This document shows, piece after piece, positions 1-10,961 of a stretch of DNA of 30,275 bases. This stretch comes from Basidiobolus heterosporus B8920 (taxonomy: Eukaryota; Basidiobolomycota; Basidiobolomycetes; Basidiobolales; Basidiobolaceae). The stretch covers positions 1 to 30,275 of the forward strand of contig JNET01034732.1 in NCBI GenBank assembly GCA_000697455.1, written 5' to 3'. Under the pieces are notes generated by a model. The model was not told where the DNA came from. It worked only from the letters and a program-made list of their open reading frames with translations, and did no database searches. A program made the translations under genes and the position numbers. Numbering within the stretch: the first letter of the stretch is position 1; every line of letters starts with the position of its first letter.

Positions 1-3000
1 TCCCCCGTAGTAGATGAATGGAAACCAGAAGTTGTGGTCAGCAGCGAGGCCAGGTATATTTCTTTTAACGCTCGATAATTCTAGCAACACACTTCTAAGT
101 TTTCCGGGATTTTTTTATAGGTTCAACCGCCTTGCTTGGGGTGGAATAACAGAAGACAAACCCCACGGAATACTCGCTGGTGGTTTAGAAAGCGGTGAGC
201 TAGTCTTATGGAACGCTGGTGACCTCATCGAGGGCTCCAAGTAAGTAAAAATCCGTCAAAAGTACTTGCCGATTCTCTTTCTTACATATTTTTCGACGTC
301 AATAGAGATTCGGAAAAAGCGTTATTATTACGTAACTCGAGCCATTCTGGCTCTGTTAGTGGCTTGGAATTTAATCCCTTCCAGTCAAATCTTTTAGCTT
401 CTGCAGCTGGCAATGGGGAGGTGATACCTTTTGTTTTTTCGTTTTATGTGTATCTTCACTAAAGTAGTACGCCAATTAGATATTTATTTGGGACCTAAGC
501 AATCCAACTAAACCCTATTCACCTGGCCCGCGCTCCCAAAGACTTGATGATATCACTTGTTTGTCTTGGAACAACCAAGTTCAGCATATTATGGCTACTT
601 CCTCTACCACTGGGTATACCGTTGTATGGGATTTAAAGAACCGCAAAGAAGTTATGCATTTGGCATATCCTGGTATGCCTATGCCTAACATGGGTGGATT
701 TGGTGGGGGAAGAAGAGGAATCACTGCTGTTGCCTGGAACCCTGATAATGTAAGCCTTTATAACCGGTCCGAAAGTATATATCATCTAACAATTGTGTAT
801 CCTAATCCATAGGCCACTCAACTGGTGACTGCATCTGAGGATGACAACAATCCTATCATAATGATGTGGGATTTAAGAAACGCCCATGCTCCCGAGAAGG
901 TTTTGAACATTTATCATTTTCTGGAGTGTATAGGAGTAGAGACTAATGACTAGTAATAGATTTTGTCAGGCCACACCAAAGGCATTCTCTCTTTGTCGTG
1001 GTGTAGAATGGACTCTGACCTCTTATTAAGTTCTGGAAAAGATTGCAGAACTCTTTGCTGGAATCCCAGAGTTGGAGAAGTTGTAGGAGAGGTAACGAGC
1101 CTTTCAACATTCAAGATTGAGCAGTTTCTAAACATGATCATTCATAGCTACCACAAAGCTCCAATTGGACTTTTGATGTTCAATGGTGCCCTAGAAATCC
1201 CAATTTGTTGAGTACTGCTTCCTTTGATGGCGAGGTATTTATTGTTAAACTTAGGAAGTACTGCCTGATTGAGTAATCATTCTTATCAATACCGCTCCTT
1301 GCACTTAGATTAACATATTCTCACTGCAATCTGCCGCTTCGGAAGCATCATCGTTGAATACTGCTCTTGAAACTGATCAAAACGGGGATCCTTTTGCCGC
1401 TCAAAATAATCCTACCCCGACATCGTCATTCACGCTAAAGCAGGCTCCGAAATGGCTTAGACCCCCTGTCGGTGCTACTTTTGCATTCGGTGGAAAACTT
1501 GTTATGTTCAAAAACACCCATGCCTCACAAAGCCCCACTCCACAGTTGGTTACCATTGCAACTGCAATTACTGAACCTGAGATTGTTCAACGTTCTAAGG
1601 AATTGGAAAACGCTCTTGAATCTGAAAGTATTCAAGAATTCTGCAACAAGCGCTCACAAACCAAGAGCCATACTGAGCAGGAAAACTGGAAGATACTACG
1701 AATTCTATTCGAGAGTGATGCTAGAGATCAGCTTGTCAAGCATTTAGGGTTTGAAAAAACGGAGTTGATCTCCCAAGTGGCAGAGAAATTTGGAAAATTA
1801 GATTTTGCAGATAAAACCAGTCCTGAAGCCGCCGAAGACACTGAGAAACCGGAAGAAAAAACTGAGGATGCTGATAGCGTCGAGGCTGTAGATACTCAAG
1901 CTGAGATTACTTCAAAAGAGGATAAACCTAATGGCGCAGAAGGCATTTCGGAGTTATTTTCCAATTCTGGTGATGATGATAGTGCTGCTCGTAATGACTT
2001 CTTTAGTGATCAAACTGAGCCATTTTTACAGCCGGAAGCTGCTGATTCTTTAGACCTTCCAAAGAAGAAATCAGTTTTGAAGTCACCATTCAGAATTAAC
2101 CCCCAAGAAAATACCGAGGTCGATCAACTAATTACTCGTGCCATTACTTTAGGCGATTTTGAATCTGCTGTTAGTATCTGTTTAGATAAAGACAGATTGT
2201 CGGATGCGCTTATTCTCGCAGTTTGTGGCGGTCCAGAGTTATTGTCCCGTACTCAAGAGGCTTACTTTTCACGTATGAGCAAAACCACTCCCTACATTCG
2301 TGTTCTTCAAAGCGTAATTACGGGTGATTTGAACGATGTGGTAGAGAATGCCGATCTAAGTGAATGGAACGAGATTCTAGTTATTCTATGCACATACTCG
2401 CGCGCTGAAGAGTTCGCAGGTCTCTGTGAGAAACTAGGGCAAAGAATTGAGGCCGAATGGCTCAATGTATCTAAAGACAAAGCTTCTAATGAAGCTATTG
2501 GAGAGCTCAGGCAGCACGCGGTTCTTTGCTATCTTGCGGCTGGAAACATAGAGAGAGTTGTTGATATCTGGATAGCCCAGTATAAGGAAGCCGAATCTGC
2601 TACTATCGAAGGCCTTCAGAATAGTGAAGAAAGTGAATCAACAGGATCAAGATATTCGTGCCATGCTGCTCTATTGCAAGATTTCATCGAAAAGGTTTCT
2701 GTTTTCAAAAAGGCAGTTGAAAAGGTGGAGTCTTCAGCTGATAGTGTAGAAGCTGATTCAAACGATAATCAGAAGCACGCTCTTCCGACCCAAAACCTTG
2801 CCCCTCTATACGAGAAATATTTAGAATATGCAGAACTCATGATCTCTCAGGGGCAATTGTCCACTGCTGTTAAGTATCTGAACCGTACACCCAACAACGA
2901 AGCCGATAAAAGTGCCAGTCTTGATGATTTCTACACTATTCTCCGGGAGAGACTCTATTATTCCGGAGTAGATGTTACAGATATGACAGCACCTCAATTT

Positions 3001-4604
3001 CCATTTGAACCGGTATTTATTGGCGGTGAAGGTGAATATCCTCAGTATGACACGCAGACTACTGAACCTGTACCCGAGCCAGCACCAGTTACCAACGCCA
3101 ACCCAGTCACTAGTACTGTACCTGCTGTTTCCGCTCCTATGCCTGGTTCCCAAGTCCCATCTGTTGATTCAGGATTCCAGTCGTCGCAACAATCGCATCA
3201 ACAAATGTACAATCAAAATGCACCTTATGGCAGTCAATTTAATTACCAATCTCAAACCGGTTCATCGTATCAACCTGGATATGCTACTCAGCCTGTACAA
3301 AACATGAACACTTCAATGCCATATGGTAGCTATGGTAATTCTGCAAGCTACAACTCAGCTCCCTATGGTGGATATCAACAACAACAACCAGTTCAACAAC
3401 CGGTACAACAACCATTTGTCCCAGGTTACGGCGCTCCATCCACATATAACTCTGCCTATTCTACTCAGCCACCACAAGCTGCCCGTGGTCCGTCACCCTC
3501 AGTTCCACCCTCACAACAGCGAAATATCCCTGCTTGGAATGATCCTCCTCTGGAAACATTGTCCAGCGCTTCTAAGAGAAATCAAACTCCAAAGGTAAAT
3601 CCAATTACCTCGCCCTTCCCCAATGCTGCTCCAGGAGCCTCGTCGCCTAACCAGCCTGCTCTTTCACCTCCAATGGGTGGTCGAACTCTTCCCCCTCCGC
3701 CTACGTCTTCACGTTCAAATGCGGGATACCCTAGCCAAACATCCGAGCCTCAGGCTCAACAGTACATGAACAATAATCCTCCAAGAAATCAGCAACAATC
3801 AAACACTATGTATGGAGCTCCTCAATACAACACTACCAATATTCCCAACCCTAACGTCCCCTCATCCGCTGTGCCAGGCTATAATAGTGGATTTAATGGC
3901 ATGAACAACACTCAAGGAAGACCCTATCAACCATCCCTACCTAACGCTTCTACTTCAGTTGGGTCCAATGTACAGGCGATGCCTCAACAACCGTCGGCTT
4001 CATACAATGCCCCTCAGAAGAGTGTCTCACCTGTGCCACAGGCTCCACCAAAGCCAAAATATCGTATGTATTTACGGAAGGTTATTCTACTTCTAATATT
4101 GCTCGTAGCTAATTGGTTTGTTCTTTCCTTAATAGCACCTGGAGATCGTACCAAAATCCCGGCTGCTCACAAACCCATCTTTACCATGCTCAACAGTGAG
4201 TTGCAACGCATCAAACAGAGTGCACCTGTAAGTTTTCATATATTTTCCCTGATGTAAAGCATTATTAATCGAGTAACTTTTCACACACAAGCCTCACAAA
4301 AAGAAGATCGTGGCCGATATTGAGAAACGACTTAACAACCTATTTGACGCTTTGAATTATGAACAACTAAGCTCGGATGTGATTGACCAGATGCTTGCGT
4401 TAACTCAAGGTTAGTCCTGCTGCCACGTAAGGTGCATCTTCATAATATTAACCACATTTGGCTTTAGCACTGGAGATGCGGGACTTCAATACCGCCCAAA
4501 AGATCCATCTAGACTTGCTCACCACCAAGTATGATACAGTAAGTGCTTGGATTTCTGGAGTGAAACGACTTATTGAAATGGTACGGGAAAGTTGTGGCAT
4601 GTAG
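1..4604 (+). CDS. SEC31: SEC31, COPII outer-coat subunit (5' end missing)
   Basis: Sec31 pairs with Sec13 to build the outer cage of COPII vesicles leaving the ER. The N-terminus lies outside the window; about 1321 residues remain. Exons: 1-53, 121-240, 306-420, 480-749, 813-899, 960-1091, 1148-1234, 1309-4063, 4136-4227, 4292-4409, 4468-4604. Exons 1 to 8 encode WD40 blades ([46 protein letters not shown]). The motif [17 protein letters not shown] follows, then the helical ACE1 region and a Pro/Gln/Asn/Tyr-rich linker with PPP stretches of the Sec23-binding type. Trp-Asn at 3535-3540 (PAWNDPP) matches the known 'active fragment' that stimulates Sar1-GAP. The C-terminal helical domain ends [11 protein letters not shown]. 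The donor at 900 (GTTTTG) is weak but the join restores [10 protein letters not shown]. The family match is unambiguous; small 5' exon borders are less certain. Confidence 0.95.
4064..4135 (+). other. SEC31 intron that is in frame and stop-free
   Basis: A 72-nt segment (24 codons) begins GTATGT, ends AATAG and contains no in-frame stop, so it reads as coding. Read through, it gives a strongly hydrophobic stretch ([19 protein letters not shown]) foreign to Sec31. Removing it joins tat-c to ca-cct and gives [12 protein letters not shown], the conserved Sec31 sequence. I therefore treat it as a normal intron. Confidence 0.85.
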
Positions 4605-4733
4605 AACCATTGATGGTCTCGCATAGGAAAAGACCCCGTACTAAAATTCACTTTCACGAATTCCATTTTCATATCGATTTCGTTCAGTATCATTATCCCA
4701 ACTTCTGTAGTAGATATATACGTTGTTCAACTT

Positions 4734-4739
4734 TTTATT
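4734..4739 (-). terminator. Candidate poly(A) signal of the GDP-fucose transporter gene
   Basis: AATAAA on the - strand lies about 200 nt after the stop of the transporter gene. It sits upstream of the opposing SEC31 signal, so the two 3' ends should overlap. Confidence 0.5.
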
Positions 4740-4761
4740 TTATGTTTATCAGCAAAACACT

Positions 4762-4767
4762 AATAAA
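4762..4767 (+). terminator. Candidate poly(A) signal of SEC31
   Basis: AATAAA lies 158 nt after the SEC31 stop, in AT-rich DNA. Confidence 0.5.
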
Positions 4768-4936
4768 TGTTCAATGGGGCATCTCAAATGTGTACAAAAT
4801 ATAACTGGTCGAGCCTTTTTCTATTCCGAATTTGAGTATACTTATGCACAGGGATGGACAAGGAAGAATGAGGATTATTGTTACAGGGAGATTGAGACGT
4901 TACCATGGCTTAAGGCGAGAGGGCTGCGTGTTGGGT

Positions 4937-5983
4937 TCATACTTTCTCTGCGGCATCCTTCGACTTGATGAATTCATTCTGCTTGATTTCCAAGTCTTTG
5001 ACATGGGTATAATATGTACTACCGAATAAAATGAATGCGATTCCATAGATCCGCGAGGTAGTCAAAGATTCCTCAAAGCAGTAAACAGCGAGAATAGTTT
5101 GTAAGACTCCACGAACTGCCGAGGAGATCATATGGGTAACTGGTGAAGTCACCTTGATCTGCAGAAAGCCTGCTATATTAATTAAGAAGCCACAAAATCC
5201 AGTTACCAACACACCAACGATGAAAGTGGAAACATGGGTATGGTTATCTTGAGATCCAAACAATGAATATAAGCCTTGGATTTCGCTGTTGAGAAGAATC
5301 ACCGGAATTAAAAGCCCCGCTGAAAGAAGGTTGTTATAGTAGACTAGCTCCATTGTATTATTATTTACAACTTCGAGAGATTTTTTGATGAGAATAGCGT
5401 GAGCGGCAGTGGTCACACTGGAGATCACTCCAAATATGATTCCAGTAAAGCATACATTAAATGACTCCATTTCACCCCAGACTCCAACCAAAAATCCACT
5501 ACATACTATCACACAAGCTAAGTTGGCTTTGCTAGAAGATTTCTTTTTAAGAACAAGCCAACTCAAAACTACGGTAAAAGGCAAAACCAGTGAACGGGCC
5601 ACTTGATAAAAGGATGCATCCAAATATTGTAGACAAAGGGTATTAAAGGTAAGTCCAACAACGTTGATCACGATTAAAGGCATGAGAGATGTGCAGGTCC
5701 GAAGATTCAACTTGGGAATGACAAAGAGATTACAAGTACTACTTAAGTGAAAGAAAACCACCACCAAGGCTATCTGAGCCCACAAAAAGGTTATAGGGAC
5801 AGAGATAACGTTTAAAACCCACTACAATACATATGTTTGAGTTGTAAGTTCAAGAAATGAAGTCTGTACACTTACTTTATTTGCCATAACCATCACTAGC
5901 CCGGTGGCTATATAAAAGGATACCGAGAAGGTGACAAGTTTACGATCATCTTGGTCGGTATCCTTACTGATGTCAGAAGTCAT
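4937..5983 (-). CDS. GDP-fucose transporter, SLC35C1-like (nucleotide-sugar transporter)
   Basis: This is a Golgi multi-spanning carrier of the triose-phosphate/nucleotide-sugar transporter superfamily. Characterised SLC35C1 proteins exchange GDP-fucose for GMP. Exons: 5876-5983 and 4937-5821, with a 54-bp intron (donor GTAAGT, acceptor TTGTAG); the product is 330 residues, close to the usual 350 or so. Exon 1 (MTSDISKDTDQDD..) ends in the first membrane segment, ..YIATGLVMVMANK, matching the 'V.LNK' start of the family. Exon 2 carries the diagnostic SFYQVARSLVLPFTVVLSW and later LQIKVTSPVTHMIS and QTILAVYCFEES, which track SLC35C1 rather than SLC35E or plant TPT proteins. About ten hydrophobic segments are visible, and the tail is charged (..IKSKDAAEKV). 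The substrate is inferred from similarity; another GDP-sugar is possible but less likely. Confidence 0.88.
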
Positions 5984-6606
5984 TCAAGTTGTAAGAGATA
6001 AGGAAAGTAGAATTGGTTTAAAGGGACCAAGAGCGTTAAGAAGAATTAAAGACAAATTATGAGCAAGCAAGTACGGGAAATAGGCTTTTATCTGCAAACC
6101 AAAAGTACCAACTATTCGACCCGATCACAAAATCACAAATTAGGAATGTAGACACAATAGTAGTACATAATATTGCCGAACAAACTAATCTCTTTAGAAA
6201 TCAGAACCTCATTGTGCTTAAGCAGATGGCTTGTTCGAATTAATCTCTTGTCTGAACAAAGATTTCAAATTTCTGATTTCTGAATTATTTATGAACGTTC
6301 ACGGATGACGCAGCGATACTGTTGTGTGTGCAATGAATCGTGCAACTATCATTGGTAGGCACCTCCTGGAATTAGCGAATGTCTTTGAATGCGGTTCAAA
6401 TTCCGAGAATTTATTACATCAACTCCGCAATTTGAACAGAGAGGATTATACATGCGATTTATCGATTTGGTCAGCCATAGCTCAAATAAATAAATACCAG
6501 CTGATCGTAGGATACACTCAAATTCCCAACGGTTGTTCATTCTCTAGTTTTTAGTTCACGTGCGAACCAAAGGATTTTTTGTCAACACTCTACCTTAACC
6601 TCAAAC
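5984..6606. promoter_or_regulatory. Divergent promoter region, GDP-fucose transporter / DIS3L2
   Basis: This 623-bp gap separates two genes transcribed outward. A CACGTG E-box palindrome lies at 6555-6560, 47 nt before the DIS3L2 ATG, and a TGACGCA-type half site is near 6306. A 10-bp inverted repeat (GAAATCAGAA at 6197-6206, its complement at 6271-6280) and a direct repeat TAATCTCTT (6186, 6241) are visible. No convincing coding region is present. The functional role of these sites is inference. Confidence 0.5.
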
Positions 6607-9600
6607 ATGGACACCTTTCAACAAGGTTCCGGAAGTTCAAGAAAGCCACTTTTTGACTCGGTCGAAGTGTCCCCTTTTTCAACCCATGATTCTGCCGAGC
6701 TTGAGGTCATAGACTACAACATGTTAGGTGGGCTTTCTGAGCCGAAGTCGACTAGCAAGTCATCAAAGAAAAATCTGAAATCTCGCTCTAAGGCCAACCA
6801 GTCTCTTAAGAAGGAAGAAAACTCAAGAAACAGTAAAAAGACATTCAATGAAGATCACCATGCTGTTCCTTTTGATTATAGTACTTTGGATTCTCGTACC
6901 CAATCCAACCGAACACCAAAATCCAAAACGAAGGAAGCCAAAAAGAGTACTCATAAGGATAAAAAGAGCCTCCAGACATTAACAGAGGATACAGCCGATG
7001 GTGTAAATGATATCACTGAAGTCCTCACTGCCAAAACTCCCTTAAAACGAACACAAAAAGCCTCGCTGGATAAAGATACTACAAAAAACGCTATATCACG
7101 CGATATTGAAGTTCTAGCAGATTCTGTAAAAACCATGGGATTGAATACAAATGCTAGCGATAGCTGTCAACAAACTTTGCCAAAAACACCCTCAAAGCTT
7201 TCGTTAAAGTCGGATGGTCAAGATGGAGCATCTAAGACACTTCAGAAAGACAAACAAGCCTCAAAGAAACCCAAATCTAAGAAGAAATCACGCCACAATT
7301 CTGACGTCTTTTCAAAGATTGGTGAGAATGAAGCAATAGCTGAAGATTTGGATGAGAGAAAGGATAGGATCCAATTAGCAGCGAAAAGTGAAATCAACAA
7401 GAAGACTCCCAAAAAAGATCCATCTGACAAGCAAACAAAGAGGTCTATATCCAAAAGTGAAGCTGAATCTAAAGAGGCGAATCAGGACATGAAAACAGCT
7501 AACAAAACCCCACGCAAGCAAAACGGCCTCAAGAATGATTCAGGTAGCACCCCTGTTGCTAAAAGTACGCGTAAGTCCTGATCTTTGTTATTGTTTGTGA
7601 TGCCTCAAGTTATTTTAACGCCTTTGAAAATAGCTGCTAGAAATGTAGAAGGCTCTGGCAAGAATATAATACGTGATCCTCATGGTAAGTTGTACCCTAG
7701 TTATGGAATGAATAACCTCCCATTAATTCCACATTATTCTTGTAGATCAGGGATCTACACCTAATTCTGCAAAGCGTAGGCAGAGGTCTGTGTACCAAAA
7801 ATACCTCACGACCAAAGAGGTAGCAGCCGGTCTTAAGAATGGCACTATACATCGTGGAATGCTACGTATCAACAAGAGAAATCGCTTAGATGCCTATGTT
7901 ACGTCGGAACATCTTGGTCAAGATATTTACATATATGGTATGAATCTCCGCAATCGCGCATTAGAGGGTGACTCTGTTGCTGTAATCCTCTTGGAAGGTG
8001 AAAAATTAAAACATGCTAAGGAACAACGTAGCAGAGACGCGCAAAAGCGAGGCCGTGTGCTATTGGATGGTAAGCTCACAATCGCTATGGTACAACTGAG
8101 TTGGTTTTTAATATGACTCCATGTAGAATTAGAGAACGGTGTGAAAATCATCTTTGGAGAGATCATTCACATCTTCGAACGTAGTAACGGAAATAATTAC
8201 TCTGGAACACTAGTAGTCAACGGGCCAACAGATTCCGCCAATCGAGACAAAAAGCGCATCAAACTAGCTTGGTTTAAACCGTCGGACAAACGCATACCGT
8301 ACATCATGATCCCATTACGAGAGACTCCAAAAGACTTTATTGATAATCCCGAGACGTACAAAAATCTGATCGTTGTTGCATCGATTAGTGATTGGCCCAC
8401 ACACAGCCTGTTTCCTTTCGGAAAGATTATTCGCAAAATTGGTGCAATCGGGAATGTTGCTTCTGAAACTGAGGCCTTACTTTCCGATAACAACGTTCGC
8501 ACAGAAGACTTTGGACCCGAGGTAAAGCAGTGCTTGCCAGAGCTTCCGTGGACAATCCCCAAGAGTGAATTGAAAAATAGACGAGATCTACGACAAGAGA
8601 GGGTCTTTACTATTGATCCTTCAACTGCAAAGGATTTGGACGATGCGGTTTCTTGTCGCAAGCTTCCAGATGGGAATCTCGAAATTGGTGTGCACATTGC
8701 TGATGTATCATATTTCGTTAAACCCGGAACTGCCCTGGATCGTGAGGCAAAATTGAGAGCGACAACTGTATACCTTGTCGAAAAGGCCATACCAATGTTG
8801 CCTAATATACTTTGTCAAGAGCTCTGTAGTTTAAATCCGGGCGTCGATCGTTTAGCGTTCTCTGTGATGTGGAAAATGACACCGGATGCCAAAATTCTCG
8901 ATGTATGGTTTGGAAGAACAGTCATTAGCTCTTGTTGCAGACTAGCTTACGAACAAGCACAAGAAGTTATTCTTGGCAAGTCTCTTGATCCAACTGTTAC
9001 TCTCTATGGCCAGCCACGAGAAGAGATCGAGTCAGATATCAAGATGTTTTATCAACTCTCGCAAATTTTGCGTCAGCGTCGCTTTGAGAACGGTGCACTT
9101 GCAATCAACTCCATCAGACTTTATTTCCAACTGAATTCTGATGGGATCCCAACAACCTGTCAGGTTTATAATCTCAAAGAAAGTAATCGTTTGATTGAAG
9201 AGTTTATGCTTCTTGCTAATATCAGTGTAGCTGAAAAGATCTCGGCTGCCTACCCCGAACAGGCGTTTTTGCGTAAACACTCACCTCCACTTGAAAAGCG
9301 AATGCTTGAATTTGTGAAGATCGCTGCGGAACTTGGATATGACATCAATCCAGAGACCGCGGGAACTCTCCAAAAAGCATTGAACTCCATCGATTCAATC
9401 TCTATCCAGCATGTTTTAAAAGCACTCTGCATTAAACCGATGCAGCGCGCGAAGTATTTCTGCGCAGGAACCTCGGAACCTGATACGTATCGCCATTACG
9501 CTTTAAACGTACCCTTGTACACGCACTTTACGTCGCCCATTCGTAGATATGCCGATGTAATCGTTCACCGTGAACTTCAAAGCGCTTTGCTTGGTAAAAA

Positions 9601-10372
9601 GAGTTTCTATCAGCCTACCGAACAGATTCAAACAATCGCCGATCATTGCAATAACAAGAAAGAGGCAGCCAAAAATGCTCAAGAGATGAGTAGTCACATA
9701 TACTTAGCGGTATATCTGTACAACCTTACTCAAGCTCACGGGCCGATCGTATGCACTGCCATCATCATTGATGTGGTTGAAAATGGGTTTGACGTGTTGG
9801 TTCCTGAATTTGGACTAGAAAAGCGGGTTTACACAGAAAGACTTCCTGTTGACAGTTCGAATTGGGATTCACAAAGCAAAACCATCAGAATCAAATGGAA
9901 GAAAGACACCCAAGTTACTGTTCCTCAAAACGAACATGAGAATCCAAACGAAATGCTACCAGACATTGATCTTGAGGATATCTTCCCTGATGACGATAGC
10001 AACGACGGTGATGATTGCTCTCATCTCTCAAATATGGATCATGACGAGCTTCTCGGAGAATCCTTTGAAGATGTTGCCCAGGATATGCCTTTGGAAGACG
10101 ATGCGGAAGAAACACCCAAGATAGCGCCTTATTCTGAACCAGGAGCCCATCACTCTCAGCTTCAAGAGATCATTTCTAAGCCTGAACCACCTCAGAGCCA
10201 GTTCCTGGAATCCAAGTTAAACTTCAACCTCAATGGAGACACTCAGACAATCAAAATCTTTGGGCATGTCAATGTTCTTGTAACTTCCGATATTTCACAG
10301 TCTCCAGCCTTTATTAACATCACAGCCGTTAATCCACTTCTCCCGATTGGTAAAGCAACCAATCCGGCTTGA
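6607..10372 (+). CDS. DIS3L2: DIS3L2-type 3'-5' exoribonuclease (RNase II/RNB family)
   Basis: DIS3L2 is a cytoplasmic, exosome-independent exonuclease that prefers oligouridylated RNA. Exons: 6607-7570, 7634-7684, 7746-8069, 8127-10372; product 1194 residues. Residues 1 to about 335 are a Lys/Ser-rich disordered tail with repeated KTP-type motifs. Cold-shock-like domains follow (YQKYLTTKEVAAGLKNGTIH, RVLLDELENGVKIIFGE). The RNB domain has FTIDPSTAKDLDDA with Asp610, 616, 618 and 619 present, then VGVHIADVSYFV-like, CQELCSLNPGVDRLAFS, ESNRLIEEFMLLAN and HYALNVPLYTHFTSPIRRYA. The C-terminal S1 domain is split by an acidic insertion of about 100 residues. Fungal Ssd1/Sts5 proteins are relatives that have lost the catalytic acids; here they are kept, so an active DIS3L2 is the better call. 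The first ATG after an upstream stop-rich leader was chosen. Confidence 0.9.
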
Positions 10373-10665
10373 TTTTCATCGATGTGAGAAATTACGATCA
10401 CTTAACAACGAAGGAAAGCCATGTTTTTATGAACAATGAAGACTCCTAGTAACTTGATGTTACGAGGATCTCGTTTTCAAAGTGATGAATAGGCTAATCT
10501 TGCATATAGTGTATATACCCTATATATTATTACATGATCAAGTACAATATAATCTATTAATCACTATTCCTTCAAAGATTACTTTGCTCTACGCTTGAAG
10601 TCAGTCATACAAGTATAGAAAGAAGTGCATGTACGACATACAGTGGTATTAGTAATTCCTTAATC

Positions 10666-10671
10666 AATAAA
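10666..10671 (+). terminator. Candidate poly(A) signal of DIS3L2
   Basis: AATAAA lies 294 nt after the DIS3L2 stop. Long for this genome, but it is the clearest hexamer. Confidence 0.35.
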
Positions 10672-10933
10672 AGTCCACAAAAAATGACATGAAATGTTGA
10701 TTTATTGACTCCGTTATCACCACGTTAATACTTCATCTTTGGCCATTTAGGTTTTGTGTGGATTTGGGGAGGTGCCTCACCACTGGAAAAGGGATGGGAA
10801 TCAGTGAGGAATCTAGCTGGGAGTTCATGACAGATGCTTGGGAAGTAATAAAAATCTACCTGAAATCAGCGAGTTCTTCCGGACTAATTGGAGTAATTTC
10901 AACACTTGGGAAACCAGGGCATCTGATTTGGTT

Positions 10934-10961
10934 GGGGGAAGGGGTGGGGATAGGGAGGGGG
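10934..10961 (+). other. G-quadruplex-forming motif
   Basis: Five runs of at least three G (5, 4, 4, 3 and 5 G) lie within 28 nt, separated by loops of 1 to 3 nt. This meets the usual G3+N1-7 criterion with one run to spare. It sits between convergent genes, on the DIS3L2 sense strand. Confidence 0.8.

Larger units (their letters stand above)
4605..4936. other. Convergent 3' intergenic region
   Basis: This 332-bp gap lies between the SEC31 and GDP-fucose transporter stop codons. It holds AATAAA on the + strand at 4762-4767 and TTTATT (AATAAA on the - strand) at 4734-4739. No coding region is supported. Confidence 0.8.

Noticed and set aside
950-1141. Open frame on the - strand inside SEC31
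   Set aside because: It lies opposite a WD40 exon with clear homology, and looks like a frame shadow.
4064-4135. A transmembrane helix in SEC31
   Set aside because: The hydrophobic run is the translation of an intron with canonical borders. Splicing restores the conserved motif.
6186-6280. Short inverted and direct repeats as a possible mobile-element remnant
   Set aside because: Arms are only 9-10 bp, with no target-site duplication or coding content; most likely chance or a regulatory hairpin.
6324-6554. 76-codon frame in the divergent promoter
   Set aside because: No recognisable motif, poor codon character, and it occupies the expected promoter of DIS3L2.
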